Positions 34,367 through 43,944 of a stretch of DNA of 64,000 nt are shown piece after piece (position 1 is the stretch's first letter; each line of letters opens with the position of its first letter). The notes beneath the pieces are model-generated. The model was not told the origin of the DNA. It saw only the letters and a program-made list of their open reading frames with translations, and made no database searches. The stretch covers positions 4,642,583 to 4,706,582 of the forward strand of contig OY969922.1 of assembly GCA_963704595.1 (NCBI GenBank). Reading direction: 5' to 3'. Position numbers and translations under genes: made by a program. The DNA is from Acuticoccus sp963704595. GTDB lineage: Bacteria > Pseudomonadota > Alphaproteobacteria > Rhizobiales > Amorphaceae.

Positions 34367-37185
34367 TCACCCTACCCCGTCGGCGAACATCGGGTCGCCG
34401 GCATCGACGATGCGGAGCGATCCGTCTCCCTCGACGCTGAGGATCCGGTCTGCGTGGCGCAGGGTGCTCAGGCGGTGCGCGATCACGATCCGGGTGGCTG
34501 GCAATGCAACGATGGCGCGCATCGCGGCTTCCTGGGTTGCGTCGTCGAGTGCGCTGGTGGCCTCGTCGAGGATCAGCACGGCGGGTTTTTGCGCGAGGGC
34601 TCGCGCCAGAAGGAGACGCTGGGCCTGGCCGCCGGAGATGACGCGGCTGGAATCGGTCAGGAGCGTGTAAAGGCCCATCGGCATTGCGCGAACGTCGTCG
34701 GCCATGGAGGCGTCTTCCAGACGCCCGCCAGATATCCGCTTCGGTCGCTGCCGAGGTGCCGCGGACGGCGTCGAGGATCGTCCCCGGCATCAGCCTGCCG
34801 TTCTGCAGGATGACGCCGATCTGCCGCCGCACGGCGCTGATGTCGAGGCCCGCGAGGTCGTGGCCGTCGATCTCGATCGTCCCCGACGCGACGGGCATGA
34901 AGCCTAGAAGGAGCTTGGCGAGCGTGCTCTTGCCGGCGCCCGAGCGCCCGATGATCCCGATGAATTCGCCCGGTTCGATCGCGAGCGAAACGTCCTCGAG
35001 CAGGAACGGCGCGTCGGGGCCGTAGCGGAAGCTGACCGATTTCAGTTCGATCGCGCCGCGCAGGCGGCCGGGGTCGGCGAAGCCGGTGGTGGGCTCGGGT
35101 TCGGCAAGGAGGACGGCCTCGCCGAATTTCGCCACCGGGCGGTTGAACCACAGCTCGACGATCACGCGCGCCACCTGCGCGTTAGCGCCGATCATCAGCG
35201 AGAATGCCGCGAAGATCGCCAGGACGTCGCTGAGGGCGAGGCGGGCAGCGTCGGTCGCGGTGGCGACGTCGAGGACGACGGCGTAGAGGAGCGCGGTCCA
35301 AAGGACCGCGAGACCTGCAAGGAGGCTCTCGTGCACGACGACCACGTGGTGAGCACGGGCGATCCGGTCGCGCAGCCCGAGGAGGCGATCTGCCCACAGC
35401 AGGAACGCACGCTCCTCCGCGCCCGCTAGGCGCAGCTTCGAGATCCCGGTCGCGAACTGGAGGACGGCGTTTTCGGCAAGGCCCGCGAGCTGTTCGCCGG
35501 TGGAGAAGGCGCGGACCTGGAGGAAGCCCGAGCCCGTCGCGAGCGCGATCTCGACCACGCTGACGCCGAGAGCGAGCCAGCCGACCAGCGCATCGGTCAC
35601 GAAGATGTAGACGAGGCTCGAGATCGCGAGCGCAAGGCTGGTCGCGATGGTGATGGCGCTGCGCCGCAGCCCTGCCGCCGCGAGCTGGACGCCCTCCGTG
35701 CGCATCGCAAGGTCCGCGACGGAGAAGCGGCTGCGTGCGGCGAGCGGCAGGCGGATGATCCGGTCCCAAAGCGCCGCGAAGGTCGCGGCGGCCGCCCAAG
35801 CCTCCATCCGCAGCTTCACGAATTCGGTGATCAGCGCGACCGTGGCGCTGACGATCGCGACGAGTGCGATCGCGGCGCCCGTGGCGATCAGGGCACCGTC
35901 GAGGCGCGAGGGGATCGCCGTGGAGAAGGCGAACCGCGTCGCGAACGGGATGGCCTGGCCGAGCGCCGCCGCCGCGATGGCGAGCGCGCCGAGGCTGAGG
36001 ACGCTGCGCCACGTCTGGCGGAGCCCGAATCCGAGGAGGGCGGGAAAGCGCACGTTCCGGACCGGCAATGGCCGCATGAAGACGCTGGCGCGCGGCGCGA
36101 TCTTAGCCGCCATCGCGGCGTCGACCGCCGCGTCGAGGCCGGCGCGCGGGCATTGCGCCCGGTAGCGCATTCCCTCGCGCGTCAACGCGACCGGCGTCCC
36201 GTCGAGGAGTTCGCCGACCAGCGGACCCGCGTCGCGCCGCCACCAGCCGTCCTTCAGTGCCACCGACTGGAGCCGCAGGTCGGATGCGCTTGCGATCTCG
36301 CCGAGCGTGATCGGCCGGTCCGCATCGTCCCGGCGGGTTCGCTGGGGCCGGACGAGCGTCTGTTGCCGGCCGGCGACGAGACGCGCCACCTCGAACAGGC
36401 CGCGGGGGTCGGCGGCGTCGGTGCCGGGCGGGAGCGCCGTCGGCCGGCCGACGATTTCGCTTGCCCGCTGGCGGACGCGGGCGGCCGCATCGCGCTCGAA
36501 CGCGGCGGCGAGCGTGACGCGGTTCTGCTCGTCGGCCCGCGCCAGCATGGTCGCCAGCGCGAGCTGGCCGAGGGCGAGCGGCTTCGAACGACCGCAGCGC
36601 GTCCGAAAAATCCGCGCGGGTTCGCGCCGCGCCGGTGCCCATGACCGCGAACGTTCCGCCGGTCTCGCCGGTCAGCCAGGCACCGGGCGGAAGGACCGCG
36701 AGGCTCTCGACGATGTCCTGGCCGAACAGGAGGCCGGAGCCGTCCCGCAGGTCGAGCCAGACGACTTCGCGCCGGGCGATGAGGACGCCGCCGGCCGACA
36801 CGGTCACATCCGGCGGCGCGACGGCCGAAAGGTTCGCCGCGGCATCGACGGCGAAGCTGCCCGGCAGGCGGGAGGCGAGCGCGGCGATCCATGCGTCGAG
36901 GGCGGCGTCGGCCGCAGCCTCCAGCCGGACCGGCTCGAGTTGCGCATCGGGCGATGGAGAGGCGTGGAGGACGAAGCCGAGGTCCGACGGCGGGATCTCG
37001 CGCAGCAGCGCGCCCGGCCCGAGGGTGCCGATGTATGCTTCGTTTCCGCCGGACGGGCGGGCGAGGAAGAGGTTCACCTCGCCGCTCGTGACCCGCCATG
37101 TCCGGCACGGATCGTCCGTCCCGTCGGCGCGCGCATCGGCCGACGTGGCGTCGAGATCGATCGGGCCGGTCATCGCGTCGTCCAT
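34367..37185 (-). pseudogene. NHLM-type ABC transporter, second ATP-binding/permease protein, two frameshifts
   Basis: The reconstructed protein has about 940 residues. The N-terminal part has a cyclic-nucleotide-binding-like stretch (WRVTSGEVNLFLARPSGG), as in the ABC2 protein of NHLM bacteriocin exporters. Six membrane segments follow, then the ATPase with RSGAGKSTLAKLLLGFMP (Walker A), ISGGQAQRLLLARALAQ (signature) and VLILDEATSALDD (Walker B). The frame breaks twice: near 36585, where dropping one base restores SKPLALGQLALATMLARADE, and near 34720, where the frame resumes as LEDASMADDVRAMPMGLYTL. The start overlaps the previous gene's stop (TGATG). The shifted frames are fully conserved, so sequencing error is as likely as mutation. 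Confidence 0.8.
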
Positions 37186-39326
37186 CAGGCGGACATGATC
37201 TGCGAGAACGGGCCGCCCGCCGCCAGCAGCGCGACCGGGGTGCCGCTCTCCACGATGCGTCCCCGGTGAAGGACGATAACCCGGTCGCACTCCATCACGG
37301 CGCTGAGGCGGTGGGCGATGACGATCATCGTGCACCCGCGGCGGCGGAGGTTCCGCAGGACGGCAGCCTCGGTCTCGCCGTCGAGCGCCGCGGTCGCCTC
37401 GTCGAGCACCAGGATGCTCGGCGCGCGGGTCAGGGCGCGGGCGATCTCGATCCGCGACCGTTCCCCGCCGGAAAAGTTGGCGCCGTCCTCGGCGACCTTG
37501 GCGCGGTAGCCGCCCCGGCGGCGCGCGATGGCATCGTCGATCGCGGCGTCTCGCGCGCATTCGACGAGGGTTTCCTCGGACAGCGTTTCGTCCCACAGGG
37601 CGATGTTTTCGCGGACCGTTCCCTCGAACAGGACGATGCGCTGGTCGACCACGGCGATGGCGCGCCGCACGAGGTCGCGCGGAATATCGAGGAGGGGCCT
37701 GCCGTCGATGAGGATCTCGCCGCTCCACGGCTGGTAGAGGCCGGTGAGGAGGTTGCCGAGGCTCGACTTGCCGGAGCCAGACGCGCCGACGATGGCGAGC
37801 CGCATCCCAGGCTCGACCGTGAGGGAGACGCCGCTGAGGAGAGGCGGATCAACCGGGCTGTAGCCGAAGGTGATGCCGCGCAGCTCGACGCGGCCCTCGA
37901 TCCGGCGCGGCGCATCCGGCGCAGGACGCGCGGTGAACTCCGGTGCTGCGGGGTGCCTGAGCGTATCGTCGAGCATCGTCATCGTGGCGCGGGTGGCCTG
38001 CAGCTTGATGCCGATCTGCGTCAGCTGCACGACCGGACCGTTGAACGACACCATCAGGCTCTGGAACGCCACGAGCTCGCCGATGCTCATCGCGCCGTCC
38101 ATGATCCTGAATCCTCCGGCGACAAGGACAGCCGCGGACGCGAGCATGCCCATCAGAGTCGGGAGCACGATGAGGATCGTCTGGCGCGCCGCCATCGTCT
38201 GCGCGAGGTTCTGCCGCCGTGCGTTGAGGCCGACGAGCTGGGTCACGAAGGTGCCCTCCGCGCCGGCAGCCTTGTAGGCGTCCGCGATCTTGAGGCCGTC
38301 GCGGCCGATGCCCTCGACTCGCGCGGTCGCGATCAGGTGCCGCTGCCCGTCCTCGCGCAGCGTGCGGCCGACGAGGACCATCGTCGCCAGGCTGACCGAC
38401 GCGAAGGCGAACGCGATGGCGGCGAGCGGCGGCGCGTAGGCGGCCATCGCGGCGAGGAAGGCGAGCGAGGTGAGAAGGTTCAGGCCGGCGATGCCGAAGT
38501 CGCTCGCGACCATGGTGGCGAGCTGCTCGTTGAGGCCGATGCGGCCCGGCATGTCCGTCGGCCGGCGCTGCGAGAAGTAGGCGACGGGGAGCCGCAGCAT
38601 GTGCCGCATGGTGGCGAAGGCGCCCGCGACCGAGAGGCTCGATTCCAGCCGCAGGATCACGGCGCGCTGAAGATAGGTGGACGCCGCCGTTAGCAGCGCG
38701 ACGATGACCATGCCGATCATCAGCGGGCGCATCCAGTCGGTGGTGCCGGCGATGAGGATGCGGTCGACGAAGAGCTGGGACGCCGCGGCCGCGATCAGGC
38801 CGAGCACCACGATCGGGAGTGCGAGGAGGAGAAGAAAGAGGCCCGCCGGACCGTGGCCGCGCAGACGCGCAGCGAGGCCGGACCAGCCGCCGGGTCGCTC
38901 GCCGCCGCGTTCGAACCCCTCGCCCGGCGCCATGGCGATGGCGATTCCGGTGAAGCTCCGGTCGAGCTCGGCAAGGTCGACCCGCCGCCGCCCGGACGCC
39001 GGATCGTTGATGACGGCGCCGCGGGCATCGGCGCGCTCGAGGACCACGAAGTGATCCATGTTCCAGTGCAGGATCGCAGGCACCCTGACCTTCGTGAGGC
39101 CATCGAGCTCGATGCGCTGCGGCGTCACCGCCAGGCCGAGCGCGCGCGCCGCGCGGGCGACGTTGATGGCCGAGCTGCCGTCGCGGGACACGCCGCACAT
39201 CACGCGCAGCTCCTCCAGCGTCACGAACCGGCCGAAATAGCCGAGCACCATGGCGAGCGAAGCCGCGCCGCATTCGGCCGCCTCCATCTGAAGGATGGTC
39301 GGCGTCCGCGCTTTATTGCGACGCAT
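37185..39326 (-). CDS. NHLM-type peptidase-containing ABC transporter (C39 peptidase, permease, ATPase)
   Basis: A 713-residue bacteriocin-type exporter. The N-terminal C39 peptidase shows the catalytic Cys in QMEAAECGAASLAMVLGYFG, His in LHWNMDHFVVLERAD and Asp in VINDPASGRRR. Six membrane segments follow, then the ATPase: GASGSGKSSLGNLLTGLY, FSGGERSRIEIARAL and SILVLDEATAALDGE. It cuts leader peptides after a double Gly and exports the core. It lies between the HlyD gene (overlap at the start) and the second ABC gene. The likely substrates are the two GG-leader peptides at 40.8-42.1 kb on the other strand. Confidence 0.92.
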   Translation of the reverse strand: MRRNKARTPTILQMEAAECGAASLAMVLGYFGRFVTLEELRVMCGVSRDGSSAINVARAARALGLAVTPQRIELDGLTKVRVPAILHWNMDHFVVLERADARGAVINDPASGRRRVDLAELDRSFTGIAIAMAPGEGFERGGERPGGWSGLAARLRGHGPAGLFLLLLALPIVVLGLIAAAASQLFVDRILIAGTTDWMRPLMIGMVIVALLTAASTYLQRAVILRLESSLSVAGAFATMRHMLRLPVAYFSQRRPTDMPGRIGLNEQLATMVASDFGIAGLNLLTSLAFLAAMAAYAPPLAAIAFAFASVSLATMVLVGRTLREDGQRHLIATARVEGIGRDGLKIADAYKAAGAEGTFVTQLVGLNARRQNLAQTMAARQTILIVLPTLMGMLASAAVLVAGGFRIMDGAMSIGELVAFQSLMVSFNGPVVQLTQIGIKLQATRATMTMLDDTLRHPAAPEFTARPAPDAPRRIEGRVELRGITFGYSPVDPPLLSGVSLTVEPGMRLAIVGASGSGKSSLGNLLTGLYQPWSGEILIDGRPLLDIPRDLVRRAIAVVDQRIVLFEGTVRENIALWDETLSEETLVECARDAAIDDAIARRRGGYRAKVAEDGANFSGGERSRIEIARALTRAPSILVLDEATAALDGETEAAVLRNLRRRGCTMIVIAHRLSAVMECDRVIVLHRGRIVESGTPVALLAAGGPFSQIMSA

Positions 39327-40608
39327 AGGCACCTTCGAGAAGGTCGAGCCCGAACAGGCGGCGCACGGTCGGCAGGATCAGCGAGATGAGGCGCACCTTC
39401 TTCACGGTGACCGAGACCGTGGCGAGCGTGCCCGGCTCCACCGCCTTGTCCGGCTTGCGGTCGCTCGACCAGTCGAGCTCGCCTGGCGCGTCGGCGCGCG
39501 TGTCGAGCGCGATCAGCGCCTCGAACGGTGCGGACATCTGCGCCGTGAAGTTGCTGACGAGCTGGTCGTTGTGGAGGACGCGCAGCATGCCCTGCGTGCT
39601 CGCCGGCGCGTCGGAGATCTGGACGACCCGCCCGCGGATAAACCCGTTCTCGCCCCGCTCGACGTTGACCGGCGAGACCTCCACCGGCTGCCCGACCTCG
39701 ATCTTCTTGCCGTCCTCCGCCGAGAAGTAGGCGATCGTCACCGGCAGGCGGGAGGCCGCCACGTCCTGTCGCTCCACCACCATGATGGCGGTGCCGCGCT
39801 GCACCGCCTCACCGCCGTCGGTCTTCAGCTCGATCACGCGCCCGCCATAGTTCGCCCGCACCACGCCGAGCCGCTCCAGACGCTGGCGGATCGCGTCCGT
39901 CGCGCGGCTCGCTTCGGCGACACGCCGGCTCGCCTCCAGCTCGTCCCGCTCGCGCTGGATGCGGCGGGTCGCATCGTCAAGCGCGAGCTGGTTGCGCTCC
40001 CGCTCCGCCTGCGCGATCTGCGCCTCGACCATGATGAACTCGGCGTTGGCCGCGAGCACCCTGTCCTGCGCGACGATCTGGCGGCTCGAGAGGTCGCGCA
40101 GCACGCCGAGCCGCTCCGAAATCGAGTCGCGATGCTTCTGCAGGAGCTCGACGTTCTCCGTGAGCGCAGCGTCGCGGCGCGTCCGGAACTCGTCGAGCGC
40201 GCCGGTTTCGCGGGCCTGGTCGCCGCGGATCCGGGTGAGGAACGCCTGATCGTCGTGGAGCTTGGCCTCGGCCGCGGCGAGTTCGAGACGCACGTCGGGC
40301 TGCTCGACCACCGCGAGCGCCATGCCGGGGGTGACGGTGTCCCCGACCTTGACCTGAAGATCGCCGAGGATGCCCTGCGTATCCGACACGATGTCGATCA
40401 CTCCGCCCGGAGCAACGATGATGCCGCGCGTCTCGACGTTGACCGGAACATCGATGATCGCGCTGGCGGCGAGAGCAGCCGACAGTAATCCTACGACCGC
40501 GAGCCCTGCGATCCACGTCCGGGGGTCGAGTACTTCAAGGTGATCGTCATGCCTCTCCACGGCGATCGCAGCCTCGAGCGCGGGTAATCTATACTTGCTC
40601 GCCGCCAT
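39313..40608 (-). CDS. HlyD-family secretion protein of the NHLM peptide exporter
   Basis: A 431-residue membrane-fusion protein. One membrane segment lies near residues 30-52 (TWIAGLAVVGLLSAALAASA). Lipoyl-like half-motifs flank a long coiled coil (about residues 100-230), for example VNVETRGIIVAPGGVIDIV and GGRVIELKTDGGEAVQRGTA. It joins the inner-membrane ABC proteins to the outside. It is the first gene of the leftward exporter operon and overlaps the peptidase-ABC gene at its end. The AT-rich gap upstream separates it from the precursor genes. Confidence 0.9.
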   Translation of the reverse strand: MAASKYRLPALEAAIAVERHDDHLEVLDPRTWIAGLAVVGLLSAALAASAIIDVPVNVETRGIIVAPGGVIDIVSDTQGILGDLQVKVGDTVTPGMALAVVEQPDVRLELAAAEAKLHDDQAFLTRIRGDQARETGALDEFRTRRDAALTENVELLQKHRDSISERLGVLRDLSSRQIVAQDRVLAANAEFIMVEAQIAQAERERNQLALDDATRRIQRERDELEASRRVAEASRATDAIRQRLERLGVVRANYGGRVIELKTDGGEAVQRGTAIMVVERQDVAASRLPVTIAYFSAEDGKKIEVGQPVEVSPVNVERGENGFIRGRVVQISDAPASTQGMLRVLHNDQLVSNFTAQMSAPFEALIALDTRADAPGELDWSSDRKPDKAVEPGTLATVSVTVKKVRLISLILPTVRRLFGLDLLEGAYASQ

Positions 40609-40848
40609 CCTTCAGCCCCGCAGGAAAGATTATATCTGTACGATTACAGAGTTGTTTCGGTATCAAGCCTTATATGGATTCCGCCATTGGAAAGATATTG
40701 TTCCATATCGTGCTTCGGTCGGAAAACAGACGAGAACTCGATGCTCCCTCTTCAATAACCGAATAGACGAACGCTTTGATCGGGGCTAGAAAATTATCAG
40801 CCATAGCCCGATATCGGGTCGGAGTGGCGGTCTCATATGAGGTTGGAA
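40609..40848. promoter_or_regulatory. AT-rich divergent promoter region of the peptide-export locus
   Basis: About 240 bases without a gene between the exporter operon and the first precursor gene. The part 40625-40790 is clearly richer in A and T than anything nearby. It must hold promoters for both directions. I could not define -35/-10 pairs with confidence. Confidence 0.5.
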
Positions 40849-41322
40849 ATGTCGGTCGCCACTGTCGATAAGTTCATGAGCGAAGCAATCGCTGATCCGG
40901 ACTTCGCAGAAAAATTTTCCCAAACGCTTGCCGCCAGCCGCTCGCCGCAGGAGGCGGGCGAGACCGTCGCGCGGCTCGGCGCTGAGCGCGGGTACGAGTT
41001 CTCCGCCGCCGACGCCCTCGCGTTCCGGGAGAGCATGATGGTGACGCTCGAGCCGATCTTCGCCGGCCGTCCCGCCCACGTGGAAGGCGACGACATCCTC
41101 GCCGGCGTGAGCGGTGGCAGCCAGGTCTTCGATCCCAACCTGGTCCAGACGGGGATGGGCACCGGGATGCCCGGCGGCATGGTTGTCGGCGCGGCGGCCG
41201 GCGCTGCGGTCGACAGTGCGCAGAACGGCAGCAACTTCATGGAAACCTTCGCGCACAACCTCAACAACGCGCTGAACGATGCGAAGAACACGGTCCAGCA
41301 GGTCTTCTCGTTCCCCTGGTAG
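40849..41322 (+). CDS. Nif11-like leader peptide precursor 1 with GG cleavage motif
   Basis: A 157-residue small protein. Residues 1-65 resemble a Nif11-type leader: MSVATVDKFMSEAIADPDFA, then AGETVARLGAERGYEFSAAD. The leader ends in GDDILAGVSGG at residue 90, a double-Gly site for a C39 peptidase. The 67-residue core (SQVFDPNLVQ to VQQVFSFPW) is Gly/Ala/Asn-rich, has several Met and Phe, and no Cys or Tyr. The ATG at 40849 is preceded by GAGG; an ATG at 40837 would add four residues. It faces away from the exporter genes. A peptide natural product, bacteriocin or secreted signal is likely. Confidence 0.8.
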   Translation: MSVATVDKFMSEAIADPDFAEKFSQTLAASRSPQEAGETVARLGAERGYEFSAADALAFRESMMVTLEPIFAGRPAHVEGDDILAGVSGGSQVFDPNLVQTGMGTGMPGGMVVGAAAGAAVDSAQNGSNFMETFAHNLNNALNDAKNTVQQVFSFPW

Positions 41323-41532
41323 GGGAGCGATGCCGCCACCTGATGTGACGGACCGCGGCTCGAGCGCGCATCGCCGGCCCGCCTGACCCGGATTTCATCG
41401 GGCGGCCACGCCGCCGGGCACAAACGGCAACGCAAACAAGCGGGCGGGGCTTCGTCTCCGCCCGGAGTTCCTCCCGCCATGAGGGGCGCGCCGGACGGCC
41501 GGCCCGCAACTCATTTTGCAGCAGGTCATCCG

Positions 41533-42066
41533 ATGCCCGTCACAGACGTCGAACATTTCGTCGCCCGCACCTTCGATCCGGCGTTTGCACCAGAGTTCCC
41601 AGCAGAGCCGGCTCGGGCCGGCTCCCGGCAGGAGGCAACCGAAATCCTCGCGCGGCTCGGTGCGAGCCACGGCCATGTATTTTCGCCGGAAGAGGCTCTC
41701 GCCTTCTGCGAAAAGGCGCGTGTCATCCTGGCCCCCTCCCCTCCGGTTCCGCCTTCGTCGGCAGACGACTCCATCCTCGACGGCGTGCGAGGCGGCAGCT
41801 CCATCTTTTCCGGACAGCCGCCCACTTCCCCGCAGTCGTCGCCTTCTACGATGGATCTGTTATCCCAGTCGCTGTCTGGACACGTCGGCGGATCATCGAC
41901 TCTTGGCGGCGCCGGCGAACCTTCCGGCAACGTCGACGTCCAGAGGCTTGTCGACATGCTGAACCAGTTGGGACCGAGCTCACATGGGGTGAGCGAGCCT
42001 GGGAACAAAACGCAGGACCTAATGAACAATACAATCACCGCCTGGAGTCAGCCGGGCGGCGGCTGA
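41533..42066 (+). CDS. Nif11-like leader peptide precursor 2 with GG cleavage motif
   Basis: A 177-residue relative of precursor 1. The leader has FVARTFDPAFAPEFPAEPAR and ATEILARLGASHGHVFSPEE, aligning with precursor 1, then ADDSILDGVRGG at residue 88. The 89-residue core starts SSIFSGQPPT (precursor 1: SQVFDPNLVQ), is rich in Ser, Gly and Pro, lacks Cys and Tyr, and ends TITAWSQPGGG. A second GGSS occurs inside the core, so a second cut is possible. It lies 210 bases after precursor 1; that gap holds no gene I can support. The flavin oxidase starts 10 bases after its stop. Confidence 0.75.
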   Translation: MPVTDVEHFVARTFDPAFAPEFPAEPARAGSRQEATEILARLGASHGHVFSPEEALAFCEKARVILAPSPPVPPSSADDSILDGVRGGSSIFSGQPPTSPQSSPSTMDLLSQSLSGHVGGSSTLGGAGEPSGNVDVQRLVDMLNQLGPSSHGVSEPGNKTQDLMNNTITAWSQPGGG

Positions 42067-42076
42067 CGGCAGCACC

Positions 42077-43588
42077 GTGACTGTCCGGAACGCGCTGGCG
42101 GCATGGCGGGCCGCTCTCGGCGAGGCGAACGTGTCGACGGCGCCGGATGTCCTCGCGGCGTGCGAGACGGCAACGTTTCCGACCGACCAGCGCGTCGTCG
42201 CCCTGCTCTGCGCAGGCAACGCGGCCGAAGTCGCGCTTTGCCTCGGCGTCGCGCGCGAGCATCGCGTGCCGCTTCACCCGATCAGCCGCGGCCGCAACTG
42301 GGGCCTCGGCTCGCGCGTGCCGGCCGCCGACTGCTCTGCCATCCTCGACCTGTCGCGGATGGACGCCATCACCGCGTTCGATGCGCGCATGGGAACCATC
42401 ACCGTCGAGCCCGGCGTGACGTTCCGGCAGGTTCACGAGCACCTGCGCAACGCCGACGCGCCCTGGTTCCTGCCGGCGATCGGCGGTCCGGGCGATGCCA
42501 GCGTCATCGGCAACCTTGCCGAGCGCGGCGGCGGCAGCGGCCCGACCGGAGAGCGCGCGCGCCATGCCTGCGCTCTCACCGTCGTGCTGCCCGACGGATC
42601 GATGGTCACCACCGGCTTCGGCATGTTCCCCGGCGCCGCGATGACGACGCTCTCCCGCCACGGACCCGGGCCGAGCCTCGACGGTCTCTTCCTCCAGTCC
42701 AATTTCGGCATCATCGTCGCGGCAACGCTGTTTCTCAGCCCCACACCGGCGGATCTGCGGACGATCCACGCGCGCGTTTCCGGCGGCGCCGGCCTGGCCG
42801 CCGCGCTCGACGTCGCCCGCGCCCTCGTCCGCGACGCGGTCATCCAGCCAAACTGCCTGACCGTCTGGAACCCGGCGAAGGCGTTCATGATCGGCCGGCG
42901 CTACCCGTTCATCGCAACGATGGGAGAGACTCCGCTGCCCCGCCCGCGGGACGAGGCCGACCGGGTCTGGCACATTGCGGCGAGCATCAACGCCGCCTCT
43001 CCGGCGATCGGCGCGGCGTTGTCGGACCATGCTGCCGGCGCCCTGCGGGCAGCCGGGGCCGAGGTTGCAGTCGCAGAGATGGCCGACGAACCGGCCCTGC
43101 GCGCTGGCGCCGCCGCGCTCGGCGCGCCGCATGAAGCCGTCGCTGCCACCGTCTACTGGCGCAAGACGGCGGGCCCACGGGGGCCGCTCGCGCCCGAGGC
43201 CGACCGCTGCGGGCTGCACTGGCTGTGTTTCCCGATACCGCTCGTCGGCGAAAGCACCGTCGAAGCGATGCGCTTGATCGAAGATACCGCCCACGCGCAC
43301 GGCTTCGAGGCCGCGATCTCCGGCGCCGCCACCTCGCACCGCGTCCTCGATGTCTTCGTCGCCATCATCTACGACCGCGACAGTGAAGGACACGACGCTG
43401 CAGCCAGGACGTGCCACGACACGCTGCTCGACGCCATGAGCGCCCGCGGCATCCACCCCTCGCGCCTCGGCATCCAGTCGATGCGAGCCCTCGCCAGCGC
43501 GTCCCCGCCCTACGCCGCGCTCATCCGCACGATCCACCACGCGCTCGACCCCCACGCGATACTCGCGCCGGGGCATTACGAGTTCTGA
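42077..43588 (+). CDS. FAD-linked oxidase (VAO/4-cresol-dehydrogenase-like)
   Basis: A 503-residue flavoenzyme. The FAD-binding (PCMH-type) domain is clear in PLHPISRGRNWGLGSRVPAA and ITVEPGVTFRQVHEHLRNAD, with GGPGDASVIGNLAERGGGSG. The C-terminal cap domain ends LDPHAILAPGHYEF, typical of the vanillyl-alcohol-oxidase/4-cresol dehydrogenase group. The start is a GTG 10 bases after precursor 2, so it is likely in the same transcript. In other contexts such enzymes oxidise phenols or alcohols. Here it may modify the exported peptide; because the cores contain no Tyr, the target would be something else. That role is speculative. Confidence 0.85.
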   Translation: MTVRNALAAWRAALGEANVSTAPDVLAACETATFPTDQRVVALLCAGNAAEVALCLGVAREHRVPLHPISRGRNWGLGSRVPAADCSAILDLSRMDAITAFDARMGTITVEPGVTFRQVHEHLRNADAPWFLPAIGGPGDASVIGNLAERGGGSGPTGERARHACALTVVLPDGSMVTTGFGMFPGAAMTTLSRHGPGPSLDGLFLQSNFGIIVAATLFLSPTPADLRTIHARVSGGAGLAAALDVARALVRDAVIQPNCLTVWNPAKAFMIGRRYPFIATMGETPLPRPRDEADRVWHIAASINAASPAIGAALSDHAAGALRAAGAEVAVAEMADEPALRAGAAALGAPHEAVAATVYWRKTAGPRGPLAPEADRCGLHWLCFPIPLVGESTVEAMRLIEDTAHAHGFEAAISGAATSHRVLDVFVAIIYDRDSEGHDAAARTCHDTLLDAMSARGIHPSRLGIQSMRALASASPPYAALIRTIHHALDPHAILAPGHYEF

Positions 43589-43944
43589 GCGGCGCAATCT
43601 GTGCTGCGCCCGAAGCCGACGCCTGTGTCGCCGCGGACAGCGGCGTGCCGGTCGGCGGCGAGGCAGTCGTGCCTTCGAATCTATAGGTCGATAACTGTAA
43701 CAGCATGGTGGCTGACGCCTGTAATCCAGCCTTGCCTGTAAAACCCCGGATCACGCATACTTGGACCAGCCGCTCCTTGCAGCGGCTCAACCCCGGAAGG
43801 CGATACAGTCATCAAGCCGTACAAGCCCCTTCACGCAAACCGAGCCACCTGTGAATCGCGTCACGCCAATCGTGCGCATCGCCTCGCCAACAGGACGGCC
43901 CTGCCGTACCAAAACATCGACATTGCGCAGCTTCGCGACGGCCC
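43589..43944. other. 356-base gap between the oxidase and response-regulator genes
   Basis: No supported gene. It contains a small perfect hairpin, AGCCGCT (43768-43774) / AGCGGCT (43781-43787), without a T-run, and AT-richer sequence at 43675-43740. Promoters of the response-regulator gene must lie in its right part. Confidence 0.4.

Noticed and set aside
37185..39326. The C39-ABC exporter as transporter for the giant RTX protein
   Set aside because: An active-site Cys/His/Asp C39 peptidase is for GG leaders; RTX proteins have C-terminal uncleaved signals and use transporters without active peptidase.
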